Below are positions 28,766 through 39,087 of a DNA stretch of 46,495 bases, piece after piece. Each line of letters starts with the position of its first letter. Positions within the stretch are counted from its first letter, which is position 1. The notes beneath the pieces were generated by a model. It made no database searches and was not told the DNA's origin. It worked only from the letters and a program-made list of their open reading frames with translations. The translations under genes and the position numbers were made by a program. This stretch comes from Desulfovibrio sp. (GTDB lineage: Bacteria; Bacillota; Dethiobacteria; DTU022), in the NCBI GenBank assembly GCA_020060545.1, contig JAGUZX010000039.1:1-46495 (forward strand), written 5' to 3'.

Positions 28766-30229
28766 TTACCATGATTCCTGCTTTTTCGCATTATTTCCTT
28801 TTCGCTTGGCTTCTTCCCACCACCGATCCAACTGTTCCAGGGAATAGCAGGCAACCGGACGTTCGCCTTTTTCCGCCTGGGCCAGGATATACTGAAACCG
28901 CTGGAAAAATTTTTGCAGCGCTTTCCCCAGTGCCAGTTCCGGATTTACCTTCAAAAATCGGGAAACATTTACTGCCGCGAACAATAAATCGCCAAACTCT
29001 TCCTCTATTTTTCCCGGAAATCCCGCCCGATATGCATCTTCCAGTTCAGCCAGCTCTTCCTTCAATTTTTCTACAGCCCCTTCGACCCGGGGCCAGTCAA
29101 ATCCCAGCTCCGCCGCTCGCTTCTGTACTTTGTAGGCCCTCAGCAGGGCCGGCAATCCGTCCTGAACGGCCAAGCGGCAAAACCCCTCTTCTCCTTTTTC
29201 AATTTGCTTAATCTGTTCCCACCGGTTTATCACCTGGGAATTAGTGGCGGCACTTTCTTTTTCAAAAACGTGGGGATGCCTGCGAATTAACTTGGCGGTG
29301 ACGGTATCGATTACCCGGTATAAATCAAACCGCTCCTCTTCCCGGGCTATCTGGCTGTGAAAAACCACCTGCAGCAGCAGGTCGCCAAGCTCTTCCATCA
29401 GGGCGGTGTCGTCTTTCTGATCAATAGCGGCGATTACCTCGTAGGCTTCTTCGACGAGATATTGCCTCAGGGAGGTATGGGTTTGCTGCCTGTCCCAGGG
29501 GCAGCCCGATCGGGAACGCAGCAAGGCCATGACCCCGGCCAGGTCCCCCAGGGAATAGCCTTTGGCCGGAGGCAGGTATAGGGTTGTGTAATGGTTATAC
29601 CGCTGCCGGTCCAGGGCATACAGGGGCAGCCGCCGGATCCGGCGTCCGGGCCGGCCGGCCTTTTGAATAACCGTAACCGGAAACAAGGGTGGATAAAGCT
29701 CCATGAGCTTAAGCTTAACCCGTGACGCCACCGCCCTGCTGTAAACCTGGGCCAGCAGGAGGTGCTGCCGGTGCGGTTCTTTCAAGCCGTCCAGGGCGAG
29801 GGCATCCAGGACTGTAACCCCGTCAAGCAGATCCAGCTTCAGGTCGGTTAAGGCGGGTTCGACGAAGCTCACCCCGGGGATTATTTTCAGCTTAATCCCG
29901 GACCGCGGGGCCAGGCGGCACAACCGCTCCACCGTTGCTTCGCCGACCAGAGGATGGCCCGGCACGGCATAGTAAATCGTTTTGCCGCGCCCGGCAGCGC
30001 TGATCAGCCGGCGGGCGATGGAGCGGTAAACCTGTTCGAAACAGCCCGCCTGGCTGTAAAGGCGGTCGAAGGTGCGGATAGCCACACCCTGCCTGGAAAG
30101 GCAGCGGGCAAGGGGGTGGCGGCCCGTCCGGAAATAAAGAGGTTGTCCGTTCTGCAAGGCCCGCCAGGCCGCCAGGGTCAAATCTCCCGGGCTGCCCGGA
30201 CCGAGGCCGATCACAATGATCCGGCCCAT
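28766..30229 (-). CDS. mazG: Tetrapyrrole methylase-like / MazG nucleotide pyrophosphohydrolase fusion (YabN type)
   Basis: Start [18 protein letters not shown] at 30229; MazG domain [33 protein letters not shown]. Confidence 0.95.
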   Translation of the reverse strand: MGRIIVIGLGPGSPGDLTLAAWRALQNGQPLYFRTGRHPLARCLSRQGVAIRTFDRLYSQAGCFEQVYRSIARRLISAAGRGKTIYYAVPGHPLVGEATVERLCRLAPRSGIKLKIIPGVSFVEPALTDLKLDLLDGVTVLDALALDGLKEPHRQHLLLAQVYSRAVASRVKLKLMELYPPLFPVTVIQKAGRPGRRIRRLPLYALDRQRYNHYTTLYLPPAKGYSLGDLAGVMALLRSRSGCPWDRQQTHTSLRQYLVEEAYEVIAAIDQKDDTALMEELGDLLLQVVFHSQIAREEERFDLYRVIDTVTAKLIRRHPHVFEKESAATNSQVINRWEQIKQIEKGEEGFCRLAVQDGLPALLRAYKVQKRAAELGFDWPRVEGAVEKLKEELAELEDAYRAGFPGKIEEEFGDLLFAAVNVSRFLKVNPELALGKALQKFFQRFQYILAQAEKGERPVACYSLEQLDRWWEEAKRKGNNAKKQESW

Positions 30230-30249
30230 GGAAACTCCTTCTTCTCTAA

Positions 30250-31872
30250 TTACTTCAACAACCTGAACCTCTCTGCGAGCCGCACCAGGCGGCCTCCCAC
30301 CCAGGGCACCAGGGCCAGCTCTTCCCTGCTCAAGCTGCCGAGCAGCAGCAAGGCAGCTCCGTATACACAGAGGCCGGCGGTGATGGCGGCGATAACAGCC
30401 GCCCCGTTGGCCAGGCTTTCCGGCAGCATCGGCAGCCCCAACCGCAGCAGCAGCCTGTATGAAAGCGAAACTGACACCGCCATGATCGTGACGGCAAGAC
30501 CGGGCTTTAGGACCAATTCCCCCAGACGGAAACGCCACCCCGTATGGCGGGCCACATGGTAGAGATTGAGCACCGCCGCCACACCGATTCCCACAACGGT
30601 GGCCAGGGCGGCACCGCCGATGTTTAAAGCGGGCAGCGCGGTTAAATACCAGGCCAGGACCGTTTTCACCGCGCCGCCGTAAACCATGTTCAATACGGGG
30701 ACAATCGGCCTGCCCAAACCCTGCATCACGCCGGTAGTGGTAACATACAAACAAAGAGGTATCACTGACCAGGCCATATAGGCGAGCGAGTAACCGGCTT
30801 CCGCGTTTCGGAAGAGCAAAACGGTGATCGGGGTAGCCAGCAGATAAAGGCCGACCGCCGCGGGGATACAAAAAAGCGCGGTCAGTTTAATCGCAATGGC
30901 GGAACGGCTTTTAATTAAGGTTGTGCTGCGCAGGGCAAAAGCTTCCGATACAGCGGGAACCAGGCTCATACTCAGGGCCAGGGCGACAACATTGGGGAAA
31001 TAGACTACGGAGCCGGCCATCCCGGTTAACTGGCCGTAGAGCTGAGTCGCCCGCTCCACGGGCAGCCCGATCTCCTGCAGCCGGCGGGGGACGACGGCAA
31101 GATCGATTAAAGTAATCAGGGGGAGAATCAAACTGCCGAAGGTAATCGGAATGGCCAGGCTGAAAATCCGGCTGACAATCTTCCCGTAGCCGGCCGGATT
31201 GTGGCTCGCCTGGCTCTCAATCAGCCGTTGATAGCTCTTCCGGCTGCGCCAGTATAAAACAAGCAGCAGCCCCAGGCCAAGAATACCCCCGGCGACGGCA
31301 CCCGATGCCGCTCCGGCTGCCGCGAATTCCAGTCCCACCGGGAGGAGCAGAACGGCCAGGATGAGTGATACCGCCACCCGGCCCGCCTGCTCCAGAAGCT
31401 GTGAGAGGGCGGTGGGGACCATCTGCTGCTGCCCCTGAAAAAAACCGCGGATCGCCGACATCACGGTCACAAAAAATATCGCCGGGGCGATCGCCTGCAA
31501 AGCATATACGGCCCGGGCATCCCTGGCCACGGTCACGGCCACAAAATTGGCGCCGAAAATCAGCAGCAAGGAAATGGCCAGGCCGGTCAGGCTTAAAATC
31601 AGCAAAGCGATGCGGAATACGCGCATCGCCTCGCGGTAGTCTTTAAAAGCCAGGTTCTCCGCAACCAGTTTGGAAATAGCTACCGGAATTCCTGCCGTCG
31701 ATATCGCCAATAAAGAAGAATAAATCGGGTAAGCCATCTGGAAAAGGCCGATGCCTTCGTCTCCGATAATCGCCGCCAGCAGGATCCGCATCGGCGCTCC
31801 CACAAAGCGTACGATTACCCCGGCCACCGCCAGTATGGCTGCACCCTTGATAAAAGTGCTCTGGGTTGTCAA
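30250..31872 (-). CDS. spoVB: SpoVB/MurJ-like polysaccharide biosynthesis (MOP) flippase
   Basis: 540 aa multi-TM; FIKGAAILAVAGVIVRFVGAPMRILLAAIIGDEGIGLFQMAYPIYSS. Confidence 0.92.
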   Translation of the reverse strand: MTTQSTFIKGAAILAVAGVIVRFVGAPMRILLAAIIGDEGIGLFQMAYPIYSSLLAISTAGIPVAISKLVAENLAFKDYREAMRVFRIALLILSLTGLAISLLLIFGANFVAVTVARDARAVYALQAIAPAIFFVTVMSAIRGFFQGQQQMVPTALSQLLEQAGRVAVSLILAVLLLPVGLEFAAAGAASGAVAGGILGLGLLLVLYWRSRKSYQRLIESQASHNPAGYGKIVSRIFSLAIPITFGSLILPLITLIDLAVVPRRLQEIGLPVERATQLYGQLTGMAGSVVYFPNVVALALSMSLVPAVSEAFALRSTTLIKSRSAIAIKLTALFCIPAAVGLYLLATPITVLLFRNAEAGYSLAYMAWSVIPLCLYVTTTGVMQGLGRPIVPVLNMVYGGAVKTVLAWYLTALPALNIGGAALATVVGIGVAAVLNLYHVARHTGWRFRLGELVLKPGLAVTIMAVSVSLSYRLLLRLGLPMLPESLANGAAVIAAITAGLCVYGAALLLLGSLSREELALVPWVGGRLVRLAERFRLLK

Positions 31873-31955
31873 AGCTCTTCTTCCTTCCTCTTCCCGCTTT
31901 CCCCGCTACTGCAATATCTGTATTATACCAGTTATACCTAAAACACACTATCAAC

Positions 31956-32510
31956 TTACTGTTCCATCTGTTTCGCTAAAAAAGATGCCGCCGTTTCCAC
32001 CAGTTTAAGCTCCAAATCAGTCATCTTTACCGCGGGGTCCCTGCTGCCCATGATTACGGCCCCAATCGGATCCCCCTCCGCAATAATCGGCGCCACGACT
32101 TCATTGGCAAAACGGGCTCCGGAAAGGTCGTCCGCATCCTGATAATATTGATGCCCGGCAGTATTGTTAATCAGGACACTTTTACGGTTCTCCATAACCC
32201 TCTCCGCGGCGGCGCTCAAGGGGCGGTTTAAAAACTCTTTTTTGGGAGCTCCGGCAACAGCGATGATGGTGTCGCGATCCGCGATTAGAGAAATATGGTT
32301 CATCGATTCATACAGGGAATCGGCATACTCCTGCGCAAATTCACCCAGCTCGCCGATGGGTGAATACTTTTTCAAGATTACTTCGCCGTCCCTGTCAACA
32401 AAAATTTCGAGAGGATCCCCCTCCCTGATTTTAAGGGTTCTCCGAATTTCCTTGGGGATAACAACACGGCCCAGATCATCGATCCGCCTGACTATACCGG
32501 TTGCTTTCAA
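31956..32510 (-). CDS. spoVT: Stage V sporulation protein T (AbrB family)
   Basis: MKATGIVRRIDDLGRVVIPKEIRRTLKIREGDPLEIFVDRDGEVILKKYSPIGEL. Confidence 0.97.
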   Translation of the reverse strand: MKATGIVRRIDDLGRVVIPKEIRRTLKIREGDPLEIFVDRDGEVILKKYSPIGELGEFAQEYADSLYESMNHISLIADRDTIIAVAGAPKKEFLNRPLSAAAERVMENRKSVLINNTAGHQYYQDADDLSGARFANEVVAPIIAEGDPIGAVIMGSRDPAVKMTDLELKLVETAASFLAKQMEQ

Positions 32511-32681
32511 CGTTTTTTCCTCCTTCTATTGGTTCGTAGTTAAAGCGAAGTTTTTTCTCTCAGACGAAGTTAGTATACAACTGCTCAGGATGTTTTATAC
32601 ATAAACGGGCCGATCGGGAGCCGGGCTGCGGATTTAAAAATTTCGGTGCGCCCTTCACTCCGGAGGCAGTCGTCTCCTTCG

Positions 32682-35600
32682 TCAGGCGAGGTTCTGCTCG
32701 TTTTGCATGCGGGCCAGAACCACAAGATTTTCCAAGAAACGGAGCAGCTCGGGGATCGTGGCGGCCGTATCGCCGCCTTCGATTTTTACCTTCAGGGTTA
32801 GCGCTTTACCGCCGGCGAGGGTGATCCTGCCTCTGGTCGCGCCGATTAAAGACCACAGCTTCTGGCTGTCAAAGACCCGATCGGGATAAAACTTGACTTC
32901 TAGCGCACTCTTTTGCTGCCGGATCAACTCTATCCCCAGCTGCCGGCATAAGATGCGCAAGGCTGCCACGGCAAACAGATTTCGTACCGGGGCCGGTGGT
33001 GACCCGTAGCGGTCCCGCAGCTCTTCCTCCACTTCAACCAGATCCTCTGCGGTGTTAAGGGTATAAATGCGCTGGTAAAAATCGATCTTCTGGTTGTGGT
33101 TGGCAATATAAGACACCGGGAAGAAAGCGTTGATTTTAAGATCCAGCCTTGGAAACAGCGGTTCTTCCCGCCTGACATTCTTAAGCTCCGCCACGGCCTG
33201 CTCCAGGAGGCGGCAGTACAAGTCAAAGCCTACCGCAACCATAAACCCGTGCTGCTCCGCGCCGAGGATGTTGCCGGCGCCGCGAATTTCCAAGTCCCGC
33301 AAAGCCACCCTGAAACCGGAGCCCAGCTCGGTGAATTCTTTAATCGCCTGAAGCCTTTTTCTGGCTGCTTCCGTAATGATTTTTTCTTTACGGTAAGTGA
33401 GATAAGCGTAAGCCAGGCGGTTGGAACGGCCGACCCGGCCCCGGATCTGATAGAGCTGGGCCAGGCCGAATTTATCGGCGTCATAGACAATCAGGGTGTT
33501 GACATTGGGGATATCCAGCCCGGCTTCGATAATGGTGGTGCTGATCAGGATCTTATACCTGCCCTCCAGGAATTCACCCATGATCCGTTCGAGGGAAGCT
33601 TCGGGCATTTGCCCGTGGCCTACGGCTACGGGTACACCGGGAAACATCGCTTGAATTTTCTTGGCCATGGCGTTGATACCCTCAACACGGTTAAAAACGT
33701 AGTAAACCTGTCCCTGGCGGTTAAGCTCACGCTGAAGCGCCTCCTTCACCAGATTCTCAGAGTACTCCATCACAAAAGTTTGCACCGGGTAGCGATTCTC
33801 CGGCGGGGTTTCAATGACGCTCAAATCCCGCGCCCCGGCCAGGGAGAGGTGGAGCGTCCTGGGGATGGGGGTGGCCGTCATCGCCAGCACATCGACATCA
33901 AGACGCAGCTGCTTAAGCTTTTCCTTATGCCGGACACCGAACCGCTGTTCCTCGTCGATAATCAGAAGCCCCAGGTCGTGGAACCGGACATCTGCGGAAA
34001 GGAGGCGGTGCGTCCCGATGATAATGTCGATTTTCCCCCGGGCCAGTTCCGCCAGGATCTCCTTTTGCCTGGCTGCCGGGATAAAGCGGCTTAACTGGGC
34101 TACTGTAAACGGAAAATCGCCGAACCGCTCCAGAAAAGTGCGGAAATGCTGCTGCGCCAGGATTGTCGTCGGAACCAGGAGCGCCACCTGTTTACCCTCC
34201 ATAGCCACTTTGAACGCGGCCCGCAGGGCCACCTCGGTCTTCCCATAGCCGACATCCCCGCAAATGAGGCGGTCCATCGGCTGCCGCTTTTCCAGGTCCC
34301 TTTTGACGTCGCTAATCGCCTGAAGCTGGTCCGGTGTTTCTTCATAAGGGAAGCGGGCTTCAAATTCAATCTGCCAGGGGTGATCCGCCCCGAATGCGTA
34401 ACCCTGGACAGCCTGGCGGGCGGCATAGAGGGAAAGCAGTTCCCTGGCCATCTCCTGGACGGAGGCATTAACCTTGCTTTTCAACCGCTGCCACTCACCG
34501 CTCCCCAGGCCGTGCAGGCGGGGCGGCTTCCCCTCCGCGCCGACGTACTTTTGGATCAGCTGGATCTGGTCGACCGGCAGGTAAAGCCTGTCGCTGCCGC
34601 CGTACTTCACCTGCAGAAAATCACGCTGGACGCCCTGGACTTCCAGGGTACTCAAGCCAAGGTACTTGCCAATCCCGTGCTGTTCATGGACAACGTAATC
34701 ACCCACCACGAGATCGCGGTAATCCCTCAACCTGATCCCTTCCTTGCGCGCCAGCCTTTTTTTCTTACGCCGGCGGGGCACCAGGTTATGCTCCGTAAGC
34801 ACCGCCACCTGCAGGGCGGGTATGGCAAACCCGTCTTCCAGGCTTGCGGTAACCATTTGGGCTGGAGCCGTTAAATCAGCGCTCCACGACCGTTCCAAAA
34901 CACCGGCTACCGGTATCGCCATCTCCTGCAGGCTTTTTAAGAGCGCCGCTCCCCGCTCGGGGGAACCGGCCAACAGGCAAATCTGAAAGCCCTCTTTAAT
35001 CCAGCCGTAAAAATCGTTTCTGAAAAGATCCCACTGCCCGTGGTAATAGGGAATGCTTTTATGCTCCAGGGCATACTCCCGGCCCGGGTTCAACCCTCCG
35101 GCGGAATCGGGGAAAAGGGTGCAGGCCACCAGGGGGCACGGTGTCCCGGATAACAAAGCTTTCTCGTCCCAAAAGGAATCCAGCTGTCCCGGTAAAAGCT
35201 CACCCTGGAGAAAAATGCTGCTCCGGTGGTCTTCTAGCTCCCGGTGCAAGATGGCGGCTTTCTCGAAAACGGAGGACGGTTCGTCTACAAAAACAATAAA
35301 GTCGCCGGGAAGGTAATCAAGCAGGCTTGCGCCTTTTCCATAAAAAAAAGAAAAATAGCTGGAGAGAACGTCAAGCCCTCCCGGCTCTTTCAGGTGGTTC
35401 ATGTGCTGCTCCACATTTGTTTTTAATTTTGCGGCGGCCTCTTTTTCGCCGCGCTGCCGCAGCCTGGCTAAGGCCTGCTCCATTTCGCCGCGCAGCCGTT
35501 CTTCCCCATCCTCGAAAATAGGGCCGGGGAGGATTAACTCATATGCCGGCAAGATGGCCGCCCTTTCCATCTGACCTGTGGAGCGCTGCGTTCCCGGATC

Positions 35601-36233
35601 AAAGAGGCGAATTGAATCAATAAGATCATCGAAAAGTTCCACCCGCAACGGTTGTTCCCAGCCAAAGGGGAAAATGTCGATGATTTCACCCCGCGCGCTA
35701 AACTGGCCTTTCCCCTCAATCAGGGGGGTTCTCTCGTAGCCGATCTCTACCAGCTGGGTGAGCAGGGCTTCACGGTTGACGCTGTCTTTTACCCGCAGCT
35801 CCAGGATCAGCCGGTTCCATTTTTCCGGAGGGACCATGCGGGAGATGATCGCCGTAAAGGGGGCCACAACTATCCCTTTCTCCCGGCGGTAAAGCCATTC
35901 CAGGAAATGAAGGCGCTGCTCCCGCTGCTCCTGGCTGCGGGTCAATATTTCCGCGGTAATGAAGAGCTCCCGGGCCGGAAGCAGGTTTACCCTGTCGGCC
36001 GGGAAAAAAGCCAGTAAATCTTCATAAATTTTTTCAGCACGGGCCGGATCCGCGGTAACCACCAGGGCCGGGCGGCGGCAGTGCTCGGCCAAGCCGGCTA
36101 AAAAGAATACCCGGGCGCTGCCGTCCAGACCGGTTACGGCTGCCCGGTATTTCCGCTGCGTGTTTACCCCGTGCGCCAGTTCAACAAAAGCGCGCTCGCG
36201 TGTCCACTGCTCCAACAGGGTATGGAGATACAT
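32682..36233 (-). CDS. mfd: Transcription-repair coupling factor
   Basis: 1183 aa; DYVVHEQHGIGKYLGL, CGDVGYGKTEVALRAAFK, DEEQRFGVRHKEKLK, TATPIPRTL. Confidence 0.98.
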   Translation of the reverse strand: MYLHTLLEQWTRERAFVELAHGVNTQRKYRAAVTGLDGSARVFFLAGLAEHCRRPALVVTADPARAEKIYEDLLAFFPADRVNLLPARELFITAEILTRSQEQREQRLHFLEWLYRREKGIVVAPFTAIISRMVPPEKWNRLILELRVKDSVNREALLTQLVEIGYERTPLIEGKGQFSARGEIIDIFPFGWEQPLRVELFDDLIDSIRLFDPGTQRSTGQMERAAILPAYELILPGPIFEDGEERLRGEMEQALARLRQRGEKEAAAKLKTNVEQHMNHLKEPGGLDVLSSYFSFFYGKGASLLDYLPGDFIVFVDEPSSVFEKAAILHRELEDHRSSIFLQGELLPGQLDSFWDEKALLSGTPCPLVACTLFPDSAGGLNPGREYALEHKSIPYYHGQWDLFRNDFYGWIKEGFQICLLAGSPERGAALLKSLQEMAIPVAGVLERSWSADLTAPAQMVTASLEDGFAIPALQVAVLTEHNLVPRRRKKKRLARKEGIRLRDYRDLVVGDYVVHEQHGIGKYLGLSTLEVQGVQRDFLQVKYGGSDRLYLPVDQIQLIQKYVGAEGKPPRLHGLGSGEWQRLKSKVNASVQEMARELLSLYAARQAVQGYAFGADHPWQIEFEARFPYEETPDQLQAISDVKRDLEKRQPMDRLICGDVGYGKTEVALRAAFKVAMEGKQVALLVPTTILAQQHFRTFLERFGDFPFTVAQLSRFIPAARQKEILAELARGKIDIIIGTHRLLSADVRFHDLGLLIIDEEQRFGVRHKEKLKQLRLDVDVLAMTATPIPRTLHLSLAGARDLSVIETPPENRYPVQTFVMEYSENLVKEALQRELNRQGQVYYVFNRVEGINAMAKKIQAMFPGVPVAVGHGQMPEASLERIMGEFLEGRYKILISTTIIEAGLDIPNVNTLIVYDADKFGLAQLYQIRGRVGRSNRLAYAYLTYRKEKIITEAARKRLQAIKEFTELGSGFRVALRDLEIRGAGNILGAEQHGFMVAVGFDLYCRLLEQAVAELKNVRREEPLFPRLDLKINAFFPVSYIANHNQKIDFYQRIYTLNTAEDLVEVEEELRDRYGSPPAPVRNLFAVAALRILCRQLGIELIRQQKSALEVKFYPDRVFDSQKLWSLIGATRGRITLAGGKALTLKVKIEGGDTAATIPELLRFLENLVVLARMQNEQNLA

Positions 36234-36314
36234 AATTCGCCCCCCGGCTTGAGGGTTCTAGATTTTAAAGTGAATGATGTGTGAATAGTGGGAACATGGC
36301 CGTTAAAGCCCGCC

Positions 36315-36551
36315 CTAGTGCAGATCCGGCGCCCTCAGGTACTGCCACTCGGTTTCATGAAGGCCCATACTGTCTACACAGTCGCCACAGAGGGAGTACA
36401 CAAAAAGCCCCCCCGTTTCGGTAGATTTTATTATATCCTGACGCAAATCAACCGTCAACGGATCCATATCGATCTGCGCCAGCTCAGCCTCACTTAAGTT
36501 GAGACAGCCAATAATCGCCCCACACCGGTCGCAGACATAGGTTGCCTTCAT
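36315..36551 (-). CDS. fin: Anti-sigma-F factor Fin
   Basis: MKATYVCDRCGAIIGCLNL...VYSLCGDCVDSMG; two Cys pairs; located between mfd and pth. Confidence 0.88.
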   Translation of the reverse strand: MKATYVCDRCGAIIGCLNLSEAELAQIDMDPLTVDLRQDIIKSTETGGLFVYSLCGDCVDSMGLHETEWQYLRAPDLH

Positions 36552-36624
36552 TGGTTCTCTCACCATATTATGGACCTGGTTTTATGATTATGCTACCCAT
36601 CTGGGGCGGAGACTATCCGTTCAG

Positions 36625-36740
36625 GAGGCAAGAAGCAGGAAGAAAGAGGCAGGAAAGCGGTGGGGGTGCAGTGTGCTGCATCCGCATGCAGCAGGAAGTG
36701 AAATACGGGCGAAACATGCCTTACCCTAACGGAGAACGGC
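36625..36740. repeat. Composite repeat: degenerate aggaagaaagaggcaggaa units plus palindrome GGGTGCAGTGTGCTGCATCC
   Basis: Similar to the units at 22523-22640; also contains perfect hairpin TGCTGCATccgcATGCAGCA and GGGCGAAACATGC similar to 612-636. Confidence 0.55.
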
Positions 36741-36793
36741 GTTTATACTAATAAAAGGGTCCCCGATAAAGATGACGTAAAGACGTTGATAGT

Positions 36794-37366
36794 TTAAGGA
36801 AAGACAGCCCGGTTGTATTTGTTCATCGCCGCGTCGAGCCCTCCGCTGACCAGCGCCAGGACCGCCTCTACGGCTCTTTCTACCGCCGCCTGAAGCGGTT
36901 CCTGCTCATCCTGGGCAGGCGGTTCCAGGACGTAGTCGGCTCCATCCACATCGCCGGCCGGCTTGCCGATACCGATCCGGAGCCGGATAAAATCAGGAGT
37001 CCCGAGCAGATCAATTACCGACTGCACCCCGCGGTGCCCGGCGCTGCCCCCGCCCCGGCGGAGGCGAATCAGCCCCGGGGGGAGATCCAGGTCGTCGTGC
37101 ACAACCACGATTTCATCCTGCTGCAGGGAATAACGCCCGGCCAGTTCCGCCACCGCCTTGCCGCTGCGGTTCATAAAGGTCAGCGGCCGGGCCAGGAGGA
37201 TATTATTCCCCTCATACGCGGCGGCGGCGCAGATGGACCATTCGTGGTAAAAAGGTTTTCCCGCCGCAAGGCGGCGTGAAAGAGCTTCCACCACCCGGAA
37301 ACCCAGGTTATGCCTGGTGCCTGTATATTCCTTTCCCGGATTGCCAAGCCCCACAATCGCGTACAT
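36794..37366 (-). CDS. pth: Peptidyl-tRNA hydrolase
   Basis: MYAIVGLGNPGKEYTGTRHNLGFRVVE; LARPLTFMNRSGKAV; VVHDDLDLPPG. Confidence 0.97.
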   Translation of the reverse strand: MYAIVGLGNPGKEYTGTRHNLGFRVVEALSRRLAAGKPFYHEWSICAAAAYEGNNILLARPLTFMNRSGKAVAELAGRYSLQQDEIVVVHDDLDLPPGLIRLRRGGGSAGHRGVQSVIDLLGTPDFIRLRIGIGKPAGDVDGADYVLEPPAQDEQEPLQAAVERAVEAVLALVSGGLDAAMNKYNRAVFP

Positions 37367-37392
37367 TTAATCAATACCCTGAGCCGGCCTGC

Positions 37393-38052
37393 TTACTCTG
37401 CAGGCCGGAGCGCCTCCTCGTCAGCCTTTCCGGCAGCCTCCGCTTCCTCTTCAGCGGCTTCCTCCGCCGCCGGCCCCTCTTCGGCGGTGGGAGCCAGGAC
37501 CTGGGCCAGCAATTCATCCGGAGCGGTGACAAGCTCCACCTCCCGGTCGAACTGCAGGCTGCCCGCTGTGACACTCTCCCCGATCGCCAGGTTGGAAAGA
37601 TCCACGTCAATCCGCTCGGGGATGTCTCCCGGCAAGCACTTCACGGCGACTTCCCGCGTCAGGAGCTGTAAAACGCCGCCTTCTTTAACCCCCACCGGAT
37701 CCCCGGTAAAATTAAGCTGGATGTTGACCTCGACTTTATCCGTCATCGAAATCCGGATGAAATCGACATGCATCAACTTCTCTTTTTGCAGCAGGTACCG
37801 CTGGGTATCCTTGAACATCACCGTTTCCTGCTTCGCCTTTTTCCCTTTTTCCTTGATCGTCAAGTCAACCAGCACGTTCCCGCCCCCGGTCGATAATACC
37901 TGCCGGAGAGCGCGCCCCTCCACCAGCAGGGGTTGGGTCTCTTTGCCCCTGCCGTAAAGGACGGCCAGTATTTTATCCTCCCGGCGCAGCTCGCGCCGCT
38001 TCCCCTTGGACAAAGGTATTCTTACTTCCGCCTCTAGTTCCATCCGTTCCAT
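37393..38052 (-). CDS. rplY: 50S ribosomal protein L25 / general stress protein Ctc
   Basis: LEAEVRIPLSKGKRRELRREDKILAVLYG...; start at 38052 after gaggagg. Confidence 0.93.
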   Translation of the reverse strand: MERMELEAEVRIPLSKGKRRELRREDKILAVLYGRGKETQPLLVEGRALRQVLSTGGGNVLVDLTIKEKGKKAKQETVMFKDTQRYLLQKEKLMHVDFIRISMTDKVEVNIQLNFTGDPVGVKEGGVLQLLTREVAVKCLPGDIPERIDVDLSNLAIGESVTAGSLQFDREVELVTAPDELLAQVLAPTAEEGPAAEEAAEEEAEAAGKADEEALRPAE

Positions 38053-38103
38053 GTTTAGCGCCTCCTCAGGACCAGTATACCCCAGGTGGCAGATCATGTC
38101 AAA

Positions 38104-39048
38104 TCAGTTGAAGAGTTCGCTGACCGAACGCTCTTCGCTGATCCGGATAATCGCCTCCCCGATTAACGGGGCCACGGAGAGCGCCTTGAATTTGCTGTTT
38201 AATTTCGATTCGTCGACATGGATGGTATTGGTATAAACAATTTCCACCAGGGGGGCGGCGCTAAGTCGCTCCAGCGCCGGCCCGGAAAAGACCGGGTGGG
38301 AGCAGCAGGCGTAAACATCACGCACCCCTTTCTCGATCAGCGCCTCGGCGCCCAGGATGATCGTCCCGGAGGTATCGATAATATCATCAATCATGATCGC
38401 ATCCTTATGTTTCACTTTGCCGATAATATTCATCACTTCCGCCTTGTTGGGAGCCGGCCGCTTCTTGTCGATGACGGCGATGGGCAGCCCCAGCCGGTTG
38501 GCCAGCTCCCTGGCCCTGGTCAGACCGCCCAGGTCGGGAGAAACTACCACTCCCCTGGTAATGTTCTTCTGTTTAAAATAGTCGGCCAAAATCGGGATGG
38601 CGGTAAGGTGATCGAAGGGGATATTGAAAAAGCCCTGGATCTGCCCGGCATGCAGGTCCATCGCCACAATCCGGCTGGCCCCGGCGGCGGTGATCAGGTC
38701 CGCCAAAAGCTTGGCCGTAATCGGATCCCGCGCGCGCGTCTTCCGGTCCTGCCTGGCATAGCCGTAATAGGGGATCACCGCATTCACCGAGCGCGCCGAG
38801 GCCCGCTTCAGGGCATCGATCAAGATTAACAGTTCCATGATGTTTTCGTTGATCGGCGCGCTCATCGGTTGGATAATGAATGCATCGGCGCCGCGGACGC
38901 TTTCCTTGATCCCGATTTCGATCTCCCCGTCGCTGAAACGGCTAACTTTTTCCGCACCAAGCGGGACGCCGATATAATCCGCAATTTCCCGGGCCAGCTT
39001 CAAATTGGCGCTGCCGCAGAAGATCTTGAGCCTGTCCCTACTAGTCAC
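38104..39048 (-). CDS. prs: Ribose-phosphate pyrophosphokinase
   Basis: FCGSANLKLAREIADYIGVPLG; PYYGYARQDRKTRARDPITAKLLADL; DDIIDTSGT. Confidence 0.98.
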   Translation of the reverse strand: MTSRDRLKIFCGSANLKLAREIADYIGVPLGAEKVSRFSDGEIEIGIKESVRGADAFIIQPMSAPINENIMELLILIDALKRASARSVNAVIPYYGYARQDRKTRARDPITAKLLADLITAAGASRIVAMDLHAGQIQGFFNIPFDHLTAIPILADYFKQKNITRGVVVSPDLGGLTRARELANRLGLPIAVIDKKRPAPNKAEVMNIIGKVKHKDAIMIDDIIDTSGTIILGAEALIEKGVRDVYACCSHPVFSGPALERLSAAPLVEIVYTNTIHVDESKLNSKFKALSVAPLIGEAIIRISEERSVSELFN

Positions 39049-39087
39049 CTGGCAACCCCCCGGTAGAAGTATTGTCCGACCATAGCG

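Noticed and set aside
30230-30871. N-terminal 214 codons of the 701-aa mazG-frame ORF
   Set aside because: Overlaps the spoVB coding region. The [17 protein letters not shown] start at 30229 is the standard YabN/MazG N-terminus.
33096-34094. 332-aa plus-strand ORF inside mfd
   Set aside because: Antisense to a highly conserved gene; composition is typical of a shadow ORF in GC-rich DNA and shows no recognisable domain.
36542-36751. 69-aa plus-strand ORF between fin and pth
   Set aside because: Entirely within the repeat-rich gap; the translation reflects repeat units.
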